Assembly: GCA_027559495.1 (NCBI GenBank)
Contig: JAMXSV010000003.1
Location: 2,356,001-2,420,000, forward strand
Reading direction: 5' to 3'
Origin: Aurifilum marmelostoma
Taxonomy: Eukaryota > Ascomycota > Sordariomycetes > Diaporthales > Cryphonectriaceae
DNA: 64,000 nucleotides
This document shows, one piece after another, positions 22,162-32,500 of this stretch (position 1 is the stretch's first letter; each line of letters opens with the position of its first letter). The notes beneath the pieces were generated by a model that did not search any database, was not told the DNA's origin, and worked only from the letters and a program-made list of their open reading frames with translations. Position numbers and translations under genes: made by a program.

Positions 22162-24548
22162 ACAATGCTTTTCTTTTCCCGTTATTATTTCTCATTCTTG
22201 CTGGGTACCCGATGAAGAACATCACGGTGTTTCTTAGGATATGGCGTTCTTCAGATGGTTAGATTTGACGGCGTCGAGGCAGATCCTATTTCTCGTTCTT
22301 TATGGTGTTCTCTGATTTTGTGTGCAAGTCCAGTTTCATATTAGGAGAACAAGGACTGGGGGCGTTCCAGACAGCTGAAGGCGCAAAGGATTCATTCAAT
22401 ACCCCAGAGTAATTACGAGCCTCATTCTAGCGGAAGTTAGAGGGGGGGAAATTGAAAAGACCTGGGTCTCCCAAGCAGTTGAAGAGCTCTGTAGTCAGGA
22501 GATAGTGTCGTGCTATGGATGCATGAGGAGGTACAAAGGATCATAACAACGGATATATTGATTTGAATTCCCTTGCCTCTCTTGCTCTGTTTCTCCTTTG
22601 TTCAGATCTCCTTGCGCCCGGGGTGGACACGGCAGATCTGCCTCCTCTGGGGATTGGTAACAGCACAGCGGACATGCTATCTTCATATAACGGATCGCGG
22701 GTCTTTGCAAACATATGTAAGCAAAACATGTGAAGACCCTATTTTTTCAGTAGACCTAATCTTAAGCGAGTTAACCTACTGTAAATAGTACGTACATAGG
22801 TGATGATATGTGGAAATACAGTTTTGAACTCCACCTCCACCTTGACGGCGCTGCGGGAACGTACTGGGGTCAGGATCGAGATCAGGGATTATGTCTGTCA
22901 AGTCGGGTGGGATCCGGAGAATTCGACGTGACGACTCCTCGTCATACTGCCCACTTGACCTTTATGTACTGCTAACAGCCTACCAGAGACGAGATGCCAT
23001 GTACAATTTCCACCCCCCTGACAATAGCGTCTTGGACCACTATGAGGCCTGACTCTTAGTGCCTATGTGTGTCCTTTCAGGTCTTGATAGGCTCCCTAAT
23101 ACTAGCCCACTTCAGCCTCAGCCACAGCCACATGCCAGGGATTGTCCAGGTCCTTCCAGGCGTCAACCACACTACCACACTATCACAAGGTGCTGCTAAC
23201 GTAGTGCTTGTACTATAGTACTGGCACACAGTTTTGCCCATGAAAGGAGAAAGTGAGAGAGAAAGGCAGCGAACCAGGGGCTTTCCCTCAACCCTGATCT
23301 GAACAACCCCCCCCCCAACCCCACCTGTCTTCGCATTCATTCGCATCACACATCCGATTCCCTTTCCATCACTGGGCATCACTTCATTTCACATCTACCC
23401 CACTCCTCAAGCTCACGACCAGCAGCCAACACGACACACATACACATTCTACACACACATACAACTCAAAAGAGAGCGAATGCGCCACAGCTGAAACGCA
23501 CGGCGCATCGAAGAAAAAAACACAGAGAATTCTTTACTACACACGCATCGCTGTCAGAAACAGTGGAGACCGGGAGGGTGCCGTCTAAGGTGGAGCAGGG
23601 CGGCACCGACAACGCGAGAGTACTGCGGACTGATACGGCCCGGCGCCTGATGCTGGTGGGCGCCAGCAGTAGCAGCACCACCAGCACCAGCAGCAGCAGC
23701 AGTGCTCGGTCCTGGGTCCTGGTCCTGGCCCTGGTCCCGGCGCTGATGGGGGGAAAGAGAATAGCGAGCTCCCTCACCCAGTCTCTCACCCCCCCCCCGT
23801 CCCTAACAAAACAGCCAGCGGAGAGGAAGGGCAGACGAACCACCTACACCAACAAATAATAATCCACTAGTACTACACTCTAGGTACGAGGACGGGCGCG
23901 ATACCTGCACTGTCAGCGCGTGTCAAGGTCAAGGTAAGCCAGCCCAGTCTATCCTTCTCCTTCTCTCTCAATCTTGTCCTAAATCCCCCCCCCTTTACTT
24001 TTTCCTCTTCCCCGGGCCCTGGTTTATTATATTCCTGGAGGGCGCGGGTATCGAGGTGGTCGTTCTGTTGTGTATCGTCGTCCCTGGGCGCAATTGGGGT
24101 CTCTTGCTGGCATTGACGTGATCACGACAATGCTGCTGACCTAGCCGGCCGGCCTGGGCTTCTTTCGCGATTGTCTGTTCTGACCCGCCTTGTTGTCTTC
24201 TATAGACCTACACCGACCACCTTGAAGCCTTCTTTCCTCCGACTCACCTATCCTCCCCACTTCGGTCGCGGGTCATTTCGAGACCAACCTGTTGGCGTCG
24301 TGTGCCCTCTGAAGCTACGCGCTACTACCTGCGACAAACCCTCCACAAGCGACCAAGTCAACATCCGACCGCGCTCCTCGACCGACCCATGCTATCGTGG
24401 TCACCACCAACATCACCACCGCCACCATTTTCTTCCTCGGAACCGCTTTTAAACCTCTTGTCCGCCCTCGCGCTACCCCTCCAGGGGACCCCCAGCCCGG
24501 CGAGGCTCATCCTTGCGACCATTCTTCTTTCATGAGGCACATCGCAAG
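22162..24548. promoter_or_regulatory. Intergenic region and probable long 5' leader
   Basis: 2.4 kb between two plus-strand genes. The first part holds the F-box gene terminator. The segment from about 23.2 kb on is CT- and CA-rich with CAG/CCA repeats (about 23660-23702), typical of long leaders of fungal regulatory genes. A possible untranslated-region intron runs from GTAAGC at 23934 to TATAG at 24205. Small open frames (23563-23859, 24171-24452) are regarded as non-coding or upstream ORFs. Confidence 0.45.
23934..24205 (+). other. Possible 5'-UTR intron
   Basis: Consensus donor GTAAGC after AAG and acceptor TTCTATAG preceded by a pyrimidine-rich stretch, in the leader of the gene starting at 24549. 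At 272 nt it is longer than most coding introns here. It is inferred from signals only. Confidence 0.3.
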
Positions 24549-26833
24549 ATGGAGACCACGGCGGATAGAATCAGATCCGTCGTCAAGAGTCTACTGCCAG
24601 AGCGTCCACACCACTTGTCGCTCTATCCTGATCGCAAAGAGGTAGTGCCGCCAAACTATTGGCAGCACCAGTCGCCATTACAGTATTCTACCTTTCTATC
24701 GGACGCAGACCGCGGCGTCCTCCTGACCAGACCCTACTTTGACATCTGCGACGAGCCCGAGACCTCTTCTACCACACCTCTGCCCACAGCCGCAACCAAG
24801 AAGATGACCAAGATGTCCATCAAGGATTACAAGAAGGCAAAGCAGGCCTCTCACTCGTCTGATTCGCCCGTTGAGAACGGCGCCCCTGGCAGACCAGACG
24901 AGAAGAGCCACGCGGGCGATGCGGTGAGGCTGGATAAGGACATTATGCGCAAGGAGTACGACAGTTCCAGAGAGGCTGGGCCACTTCAGTCGGCAAAGGC
25001 GCAACAGAGCCGGGTGAACGGCGACACAGAGAGGTATGCGCAGAGTTGGATACTTGGCGGTCGGCAGCTCCTTTGCTAACCGGTTACCCGTTTACCCACA
25101 CACAGGTCTAGGTCCTCAGCGTCCAGAGTCACCTCGAGAGATGCGCAGAGCCCGCCCGAGAGCAAGAAGCGCCCATTGGACCCAGACGACAGTGTCAGGC
25201 CGCACAAGAAGGCGAGACCGAGCGAGGATCCGTCGCGTAGGCCATCGCGGCCACAGACTCCACACAGCTCCTCCGCGCACGACAAGGCCTCGAGTAGCAA
25301 GGAGGGGGAGGTCCGGGGGCTCTCATCTGACCCCAGGTGGTCGGTCCAGGGAGAGGGACCGAGCGGTGTCGCCCAGGATCGCGGTCAACGGGAACAAGAG
25401 CTCGAGCTCGTCGCAGCCCAGCTCGCTTTCCAAGAAGACTGACAGCTCCGGCAAGCATTTCGTCCCACCTCTGCTGTCACCCCTGCGGCACCCAGCTATC
25501 GACGATGAACTGGAGACCGACAGTCCAAAGAAGAGGGCGAAAGAGAGTCCCTCTGGCGGCAAGGCGCAGACGAAAGCCCCCAGGCCGGAGGCGACAGTAA
25601 AAAAGAAGCATCCTGCGGTGCCGGAGCTGCCAGAGCTCCTGTCGCCCACGCTACCTCCCATGGTCGAGGCTGAGCTTCTGCGGCTCGACAAGGGGCCTGT
25701 CAAGGGCGAGCCCGGTCAAGCAGGAGATTCGGCCCTAGAGAGCACAAAGAGCACGCGCAAAGAGAAGACGCGGGAAGGTGGCGGCGCCGCCGCCGAAGAG
25801 GGTAGACCAAAGAGTCTCGTTGTTACACTTAAAATCAGAAAGGCGCTGCGGCCTACAGTGAGGCGGCTGCTCGCCCTCCCCCTCTAAGAACAGGAAGGAT
25901 AGGTCGGCAAGTGTCGAAGCCGCACCTCCGCCAGCAAAGAAGAAGCCACGTCCCAGCGAAACACCCACCGAGGCAGCGGCACCGTCCACAGCAGCGAAGC
26001 GGCCCACGAAGGCTCCCGACGCGCCCGCCATCAAAGCACCCTACACGCCACCCAACCCTCCAGCAACCGGCTCTCAGGTTCCCTCTGGCAGTTCACAGAA
26101 CAGCCGGACCCCAGGCGGACGCGCCACCCACACGCCTGGCGCTGCAGCAGAGGCAGGTCCGCCGCGCGCTAGCTCGGCCAAGGACCGGGACACGCTCATG
26201 CGCCGCCACGCGCTCATGTCGAACCTGGGGAGGAACCTCAAGCGCGAACGCGATAAGGAGAAGCAGGAGCGGGACAAGGAGAGGCAAAAGCAGCCCAATG
26301 GCACCTCGACCAACGGGGAGCGCATGGCCGCCGAGGATTACCGCCCAGTCATGCTGACCATGGAGATGATCCTAGCTTACTTCATCGCGTTTCGGTCCCA
26401 GAACCAGGCGTGTGAGCTGAGCAGGACGCACGTGGACGAGAAGGCCTGGCTCTCGCTGGAGGCCCACCTGGGGGAGCTACGGCGCATGACATATCACTCG
26501 CTCCCGCTTCATACGCTGGCAATCCAGCTCAACGGCATCCTCATCAACGAGATCCTGAAGGTATACGCTATCAACGGCAGCGCATCGCGCGAGCTCAAGC
26601 TGGACGAGGCCAGCCAGAAGATCCTGCTGCGGAACGTGAGCAATCAGTTTGTTGTGTGGTCCGAGGCCGAGCGGTTCCGGAATAAACTGACGGACGAGAG
26701 GCTCAAGACACCAGTCATGGGCCCATGGACGTCACCATACAAGGCTGCCGCCGATACATTGGCAGTGATGGCTAGGGTAGCCGACCGAGAACATGTTGAC
26801 TGGAAAGCCGAAGTAGTCCCACCCAAGGACTGA
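24549..26833 (+). CDS. Conserved charged fungal protein, possible AFF4/Ebp1-like elongation scaffold (two apparent frameshifts)
   Basis: Reads as one 736-aa protein if an intron (25034-25105, GTATGC...ACAG) is removed and one base is dropped at each of two homopolymers: GGGGG at 25304-25308 and CCCCC at 25878-25882. Without the second correction the frame stops right after RRLLALP, while the continuation SKNRKDRSASVEA lies in the next frame. A short alternative intron (GTAGCA to CCCCAG, about 43 nt) could replace the first correction. Parts: a conserved N-terminal block (LSLYPDRKEVVPPNYW, QYSTFLSDADRGVLL, KMTKMSIKDYKK); a long Ser/Arg/Lys-rich disordered middle with KSLVVTLKI; and a helical C-terminal domain of about 180 residues (MLTMEMILAYFIAFRSQNQ... 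VMGPWTSPYKAAADTLAVM). The layout and the final MGP-T segment remind me of the C-terminal homology domain of AFF4 and of fission yeast Ebp1. This is a weak, unaligned likeness, so the function is unassigned. Confidence 0.72.
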
Positions 26834-27329
26834 GAAGGACGATGAGAATCCTGGAACGAGCCAAAGGGCGCAGCGCCATGACGTCTTGATTTCGGAAGCC
26901 ACGATATGAGTGCCTAGGGGCAGAGAACGTGTTGTACCCTGCAGGACGGAGAGTAGGAGACGAAGGAAACAAAATACTGGGCCCACCCCCCCCAAAACAA
27001 AAAAAAAAAGAAGAAGAAGACGAAGAAGAAGAAGGAGGAGAAGAAAAACTTGAAAGGAAATAGTCGGCGTATACCTGTCTACACGAGGATGTCTCGAGGA
27101 GTCTGCTCAAGTGGGAGGAACAGACAAGCTTCAGTGCAACATGGATGGCTATGATGATATCCCGACGACGCTTATGGACAGCGCGTGCTTATTTGCATTG
27201 TACTGAAAATGATCATCAGTCAATACAATCAATTTACAAGTACTATGTCGATCAATGGTGAGCGTGATGTATGGCTCTGGACTGTGATAATAAAAGTGCT
27301 TCTCTACGAGCGATGCGGATTCGACCCTG

Positions 27330-27342
27330 CCCCCCCCCCCCC
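27330..27342. repeat. Poly-C tract (13 nt)
   Basis: Uninterrupted run in non-coding sequence; length in the assembly may be inexact. Confidence 0.8.
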
Positions 27343-27539
27343 TCTGCGCTCTCCTCTCCCCAGGGGTCCCTCGGGCGCTGACGTAGATGTGCTGCACAGT
27401 AGTGTAGTACGTACTGTAGGCTTCAGAATTGGACCTGGGTTAAGCGGGACAGGGGCCCCCCGTGCTCTTGGTAGGGGCTTCCCCCCCCGCGTACATAACT
27501 ATAGCACAGTATTATTTGCTCCTAGGGATGTGACGTTGG

Positions 27540-27553
27540 CCCCCCCCCCCCCC
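27540..27553. repeat. Poly-C tract (14 nt)
   Basis: Second long C run within 200 bp of the first, upstream of LIN1. Confidence 0.8.
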
Positions 27554-27776
27554 GGCATTAGCTACCCGGTGAAGCTCTCCCGCTGTAGTGCTTGCTTGCA
27601 CCCAAAATCCAAAAGAAAGGAGCAACGTCGCCCTGCAGCCCTTCGATGTCCACACCCTGAACTCATCCTAACTGTGTGGCCCTCCTGAGAGAGTAACAAA
27701 CAGGAAAAGAAATCCGACACAGGTGAAAGAGAGCCAAAACAAAAACAGACGTACGATATACACCAGAACGCCCGTC

Positions 27777-29381
27777 ATGTCCTCCCGCTTCTCGGCCGCG
27801 CGCCCCAAACGCGCCGCCGAGTCCTTTGCCCGCGCCCACCACGGCGAGCGATCCACCACGACCAACACGTCCTCTTCCTCCACGGGCCACGACGGCGGGC
27901 AGGACGGCCCCTCCGCAGCTAAGAAGGTGAAATTCGACGTGCGAAACCCCTCCGCCCTCGCGCCCTCCGCCGACGACGACGACGAGGACGACGATGCGGT
28001 CCTGGAGGCGGACGTCATCGGCAAGGGCGCCGGTGCTACAAAGCGCGGCGCGGTGAATATTGATGGGTATGACAGCGACTCGGACAACGAGACGTTCAAG
28101 GACCGTGCTGCGGCGAGGAAGTCGCATGGGAAGAAGAAGGGCGGTGGTGGTGGTGGTGGTGGCGCAGGGGAGAACGACCTGGACGTGGCGGATGTTGAGA
28201 TTGATATTGCGGACCAGCTGGACAATTACGACAAGCGCCTGCGGAATGGTGGAGATGGAGATGAGGGGGAGGCAGCAGGAGATGAGGATGAGGATATGTT
28301 TGCTGCCGACGACGTTGATCCGGACGAGGACGACGCGAACGACCCGGCCGCTCCAAATACCACGTCACGCGCCGCCGGCCGGAGGGTAAAGGAGGTGCGG
28401 TTCCTGGACGCGGACAAGATCGAGGGCCAGGAGCAGGCGAGCAGGAGCGGCGGGACGGTGCGGCTGGACGAGGGCAATGCGAGCAGCGACGACGAGGAGG
28501 ACCTGGAGCTGGCTATACAGGAGGAGGGCGTGGACGAGGAGGTGGGCATGGGCGGCCTGAAGAGGAACGCGCCCAAGATCGACGCCTTCAACATGAAGGC
28601 GGAGCAGGAAGAGGGCGCCTTTGACGAGGCCGGCAACTTCATACGCAAGGCGGTCGATCCGGATGCCGTGCACGACAAGTGGCTCGACGGCGTCAGCAAG
28701 AAGGACATGAAGAAGGCTGCCGAGGCGCACGAGAAGCGCGAAGCCGAGCTGAGGAGGCAGAGGCGGGAGGAGGACAGCCTGCTGACCGAGGACCTGCTCA
28801 AGTCGCTCATCCTCAACCTCGAGCTCGGCGAGACGCCGCTCGAGGCGCTGGCGAGGCTGGGCAGGGGCAGGGCCAAGGAGAAGAGGGTCCCCAGGTGGAA
28901 GCTCAAGAAGCAGCAGCAGCAGCACAAGAACGGCGGCGGCGGAGGCGGCGAAGGGGAGGCCATGGACCTGGACCACCACGCCAAGGAGCAGCCCGAGGAC
29001 CCGAAGCAGGCAAAGATCAAAGAGGCCATCAACTCCATCACCGAGGCGGCGGATAAGCTGCTCGGGAGGGAATATGCAGATGTCTACGAGACGGAGAGGG
29101 AGGTGCTCATACGAGACTGGCAGACCGAGACCGGTGAGCGCTGGAAGCAGCCCACGCCCGCGCCCGCCGTTGAAGAAGAAGGGGACTCCTCGGCAGCGGC
29201 AGCACCAGCGACCGAGAAGAAGTGGGAGTACAGATGGATCGACGGGAGGGACGGAGGCGTGGTGCAGGGTCCCTACGATGGCCCGACCATGAAGGCCTGG
29301 CAGGATGCTGGCTACTTTGAGGGCGTCGAGTTCAGAGCCGTTGGTGAGGACAGCTGGAGTCGAGTAGCCGACTTTGTTTGA
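27777..29381 (+). CDS. lin1: LIN1/CD2BP2-like U5 snRNP protein with GYF domain
   Basis: 534 aa, single exon. The start at 27777 (MSSRFSAARPKRAAESF) was preferred over the in-frame upstream ATG at 27723, which adds only a leader-like segment. Family hallmarks are the N-terminal KKVKFDVRNPS, the segment NIDGYDSDSDNETFKDRAAARK and VKEVRFLDADKIEGQEQ, then long acidic runs. The C-terminal GYF domain (about 478-534) carries YRWIDG, GPYDGPTMKAWQDAGYF and a following FRAVGED. GYF domains bind proline-rich PPG motifs; in yeast and human this protein sits in the U5 snRNP and is lost before tri-snRNP activation. Two glycine/basic-rich inserts are coded by simple GGT/GGC repeats. It is convergent with MUS7 across about 200 bp. 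Confidence 0.92.
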   Translation: MSSRFSAARPKRAAESFARAHHGERSTTTNTSSSSTGHDGGQDGPSAAKKVKFDVRNPSALAPSADDDDEDDDAVLEADVIGKGAGATKRGAVNIDGYDSDSDNETFKDRAAARKSHGKKKGGGGGGGGAGENDLDVADVEIDIADQLDNYDKRLRNGGDGDEGEAAGDEDEDMFAADDVDPDEDDANDPAAPNTTSRAAGRRVKEVRFLDADKIEGQEQASRSGGTVRLDEGNASSDDEEDLELAIQEEGVDEEVGMGGLKRNAPKIDAFNMKAEQEEGAFDEAGNFIRKAVDPDAVHDKWLDGVSKKDMKKAAEAHEKREAELRRQRREEDSLLTEDLLKSLILNLELGETPLEALARLGRGRAKEKRVPRWKLKKQQQQHKNGGGGGGEGEAMDLDHHAKEQPEDPKQAKIKEAINSITEAADKLLGREYADVYETEREVLIRDWQTETGERWKQPTPAPAVEEEGDSSAAAAPATEKKWEYRWIDGRDGGVVQGPYDGPTMKAWQDAGYFEGVEFRAVGEDSWSRVADFV

Positions 29382-29584
29382 AGAGAACTAGAGAAAAGTA
29401 ACAAGAAAATGGATACCCCCTATTTCCAAGTCGCAAAGGAGCTACAATGTTACGTCTTTCGTCCACACGGAAAGCATGCTCCCTTTACTTGCAATTTTTT
29501 GTCACTCTGCAACGTAGATCGGCATTCTGTTGATGCAGCGAAATTGGTCATTATTGAACATGATTGATTTCCCCTCCTCAGTCG

Positions 29585-32500
29585 CTAACTATCAATCTCT
29601 ACTATCGCTCGGAAGCTTCTCTTGGTCCTTCGCCTCCGCTTTCGACTGGTGTCTTCCTCGCCGTGATCCATCTCCCTAGTCCAAGCCTTGACACCATCAT
29701 GGAGTCTCAACAAGCCCTCTTTCCCTTGGCCCAGGTCGTTCTTGACCCCCTGCATTGGCTGTGTCCCGGTCTGCGTAGAGGAGGCGACCGCCACCCTGAC
29801 CGTGATCAGATCCGGGGTGACGACCCAGCTGCTCTGCATCTCGCGGACTAGCGTTTGTCTGAAACTGTTGATGTGAATATCTGCGTGAGCAGCAAGATGC
29901 CCAGCACCACCAGCCTTTCCCAGCGCCACTAGAGACCGCACAGTCACGTCGCGGACTGCCATCTCGCTGCCATTTGACGCACGCGGACTGTCGAGGACAG
30001 AAGTCGCATGTTTGGCAAACTGGGTAATTGCATCGACACATTTCCGCAGTCTGTGCGTCGTGCCCCTCATGGAAGGCAGCATAAGCCAGCATAGCAAGCT
30101 CGGCCGTACGGCGTTGCATATGTCCACCAGCTCGTTCAGAACGTGCACTTGGGACGGTGACATTCTTGCGTCTTGGTCACTTCGCCGGACCTGGTCTCGT
30201 AGCCAATCCGTGACGGCGTCCAGGAGGCAGACGACATCGTCAAGGCAGGTTTCCGGGATCTCTCTTGGAAGACAGGACCTGCCGAGAACTTGCAGGAGAG
30301 CCTTGGAATAGACACGCAGCAGTGGCCAGATATCGAGTGCGGCGGAAGACGCTTGGATAATCGCAGGCAGCATACGGCCGATGACAAACGAGAGTATGTT
30401 GTCGTCCTTCATTCCGCTCTCGATGATTCTGCGCTCTGCATCGAGTTGGCCGTTCGCCAGCGCCGACTTGAAATGGTTGTAGAGATAGTAGAAGAGCTGT
30501 GGGGCCGCGGTCGTCTCGCCTTCTCCTAATCTGAGGCCGTACGCAAGAATGCCTGCAGTATGCAGCTGAGGGTCCTCTTTGGTCGGTGAGTACTCGGCGC
30601 TGAACTGGTAGTAGAAAGGGTCGACGGTACAAATTTCGGCACCGTGTGACTTGATGAGCCCAACGATTTCACGGATGAAGATGATGTAGTCCTGGTGATC
30701 GCCCGAGCCTAACTTGAAGGATTTGATGTGCGATCTCATCTGCTGCATGACCGAGTTCAAGAGCCTCTCGTATTTGGCCCGCAGTGGTTTCCTCTGTGCC
30801 AGATCCGCCCGACGCAGCTCCATTCTCATATAAGCGACACCAGACGCAAAAAGGTCCCGGTTCGAGTTGTAATCAGGAGCTGAACCAGGCTTGATGACCG
30901 CCCCCTTGATGTAGCCCACTTCGATCGACTTGAGAGTCTGTGCGAGGTGATTTTCATACCGCAAGGCATGAAACGGTTTCACCAGGGACGTGATCCAGAT
31001 GTCGAAATGACTGCAGCTTATGCTTGAGAAGTTGAAGACGTGTCTCTCCAGAAGGGTCGCCACAAACAGGGGTAAGAACCTCTGCTCTGCCAGGCCGAGT
31101 TCGTCAGGCAGGGCTTGAAAGACTCCATATCTGCCAGGAGTGAAAAAGTGTCGCAACTGTCTTTTGCCGCCGTCAATGAAAAGACTGGCGATCCGACCAC
31201 ACAGAGCGATAGCTTTCTCGACGACAGCGGCGGCAGACCCAGGATGGGGAGCAGTGTTGCACACGGGCGAGTTGACCGCCCGACAGGCTGCAGCGAAGAA
31301 GCCTTGGACGATTTTGTCATCGAGGAACTCGACCGCGTCCTCGAATTCCCGACTGCTGTGTGATGATACTGAATCGCTTGTTGACTCCCGCAGTTTGTAC
31401 CAGAGGTCCTCCAATCGCTTGACCAAGACATCGATCGTCTCAAAGCATGCTCGCACGATCCCCCAATCCAGGTCTCCATCCTTCATGCTCAGCTTGTTGA
31501 ACACCTTGTTCAGCTGGCTGACATTGAAAGAAAACGTTGCTGTTGTCAGGGAAGGGCAGTGTTTGACGACATCCAGAGACGCCCTAATGCTAAAATGTAG
31601 GACGTCCTTCGCCGCGGCTTGATTCGCAGCAACAACGCCATCTAGCATCTGTTGTTGGATACGTCCCCTGTCTTCTTTGGCCATGGACATGAACTGATCT
31701 TGAACATCAGCCGCAGCTGTGAGATACTGGGTGAGAATCTGTTGAAAGACGTTGTTTTGCCATGACATGAATGGCCTGTAGTCATTCATTGAACCTCCGG
31801 ATGAGACGACAAATCGCGCGAGTTGCCTCCATGCCCGAAGGTTGATGAGACAAGCTTCTTTGTGGGAACTGGCCGGTTGTACTAGTTTCTCGATCAAATC
31901 AACAGGTCGACGATCTTCAGGAGGGGCGGCCCAGAAAAGGGTACAGAGGAGGTCGTGATGGTTTCGTAGGGACGCAAGGTCTTGAGAATGGACTGTCTGC
32001 TCCTTTGAATACTGTCGATTGTGATTGGGTAGGCACCGGGTGATGAGATTGCGAAGGTCATTTGAGAGTCCGTTCTGTCTCATCCTCTGAATGGCCACGG
32101 CCAATATCTTCAAGAATATGTGGAAGCAGCGGTCTTCTGGCTCAACTGACAGACAAGGTCCATCGCTGAGCTCTTCAAGGAACCTTGGTGATTTGTAAAA
32201 CTCCTCGTTCCTCAGGTGTGAAAGGTTTTGACGGCCAAAGAAGTCAAAAATCGTACCAACGATACCGACACACCTGTGCCAGCCCCATTGATCGATCAAA
32301 TAGTGACAGCGCCCCAGCAAGGCTCGACAATACTCGTTGAAACTAGGAGACTGTCTCTGATCGCTCTGGTAGGACTCGAACACCACCTTCAACAGCTGCT
32401 GCGGCAGATTCCAACCCTCAAGCGGAAGCACAGATCGCATTCCTCTGCTCAGAACGCCAATGTCATCAAACTCGCCTAGAGGTAGGAGCGTGAACATATC

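Larger units (their letters stand above)
26834..27776. promoter_or_regulatory. Intergenic region with C tracts, upstream of LIN1
   Basis: 940 bp. Contains an AAG/GAA-rich stretch (about 27000-27055) and C runs of 13 (27330-27342) and 14 (27540-27553). No gene is seen; the last 200 bases should be the LIN1 promoter and leader. Confidence 0.5.

Noticed and set aside
27310..27335. tRNA B-box-like GGATTCGACCC before a poly-C run
   Set aside because: No cloverleaf could be drawn from the flanking bases.
27723..27776. Upstream in-frame ATG for LIN1
   Set aside because: The added segment MKESQNKNRRTIYTRTPV is unlike the family N-terminus; the ATG at 27777 fits it.
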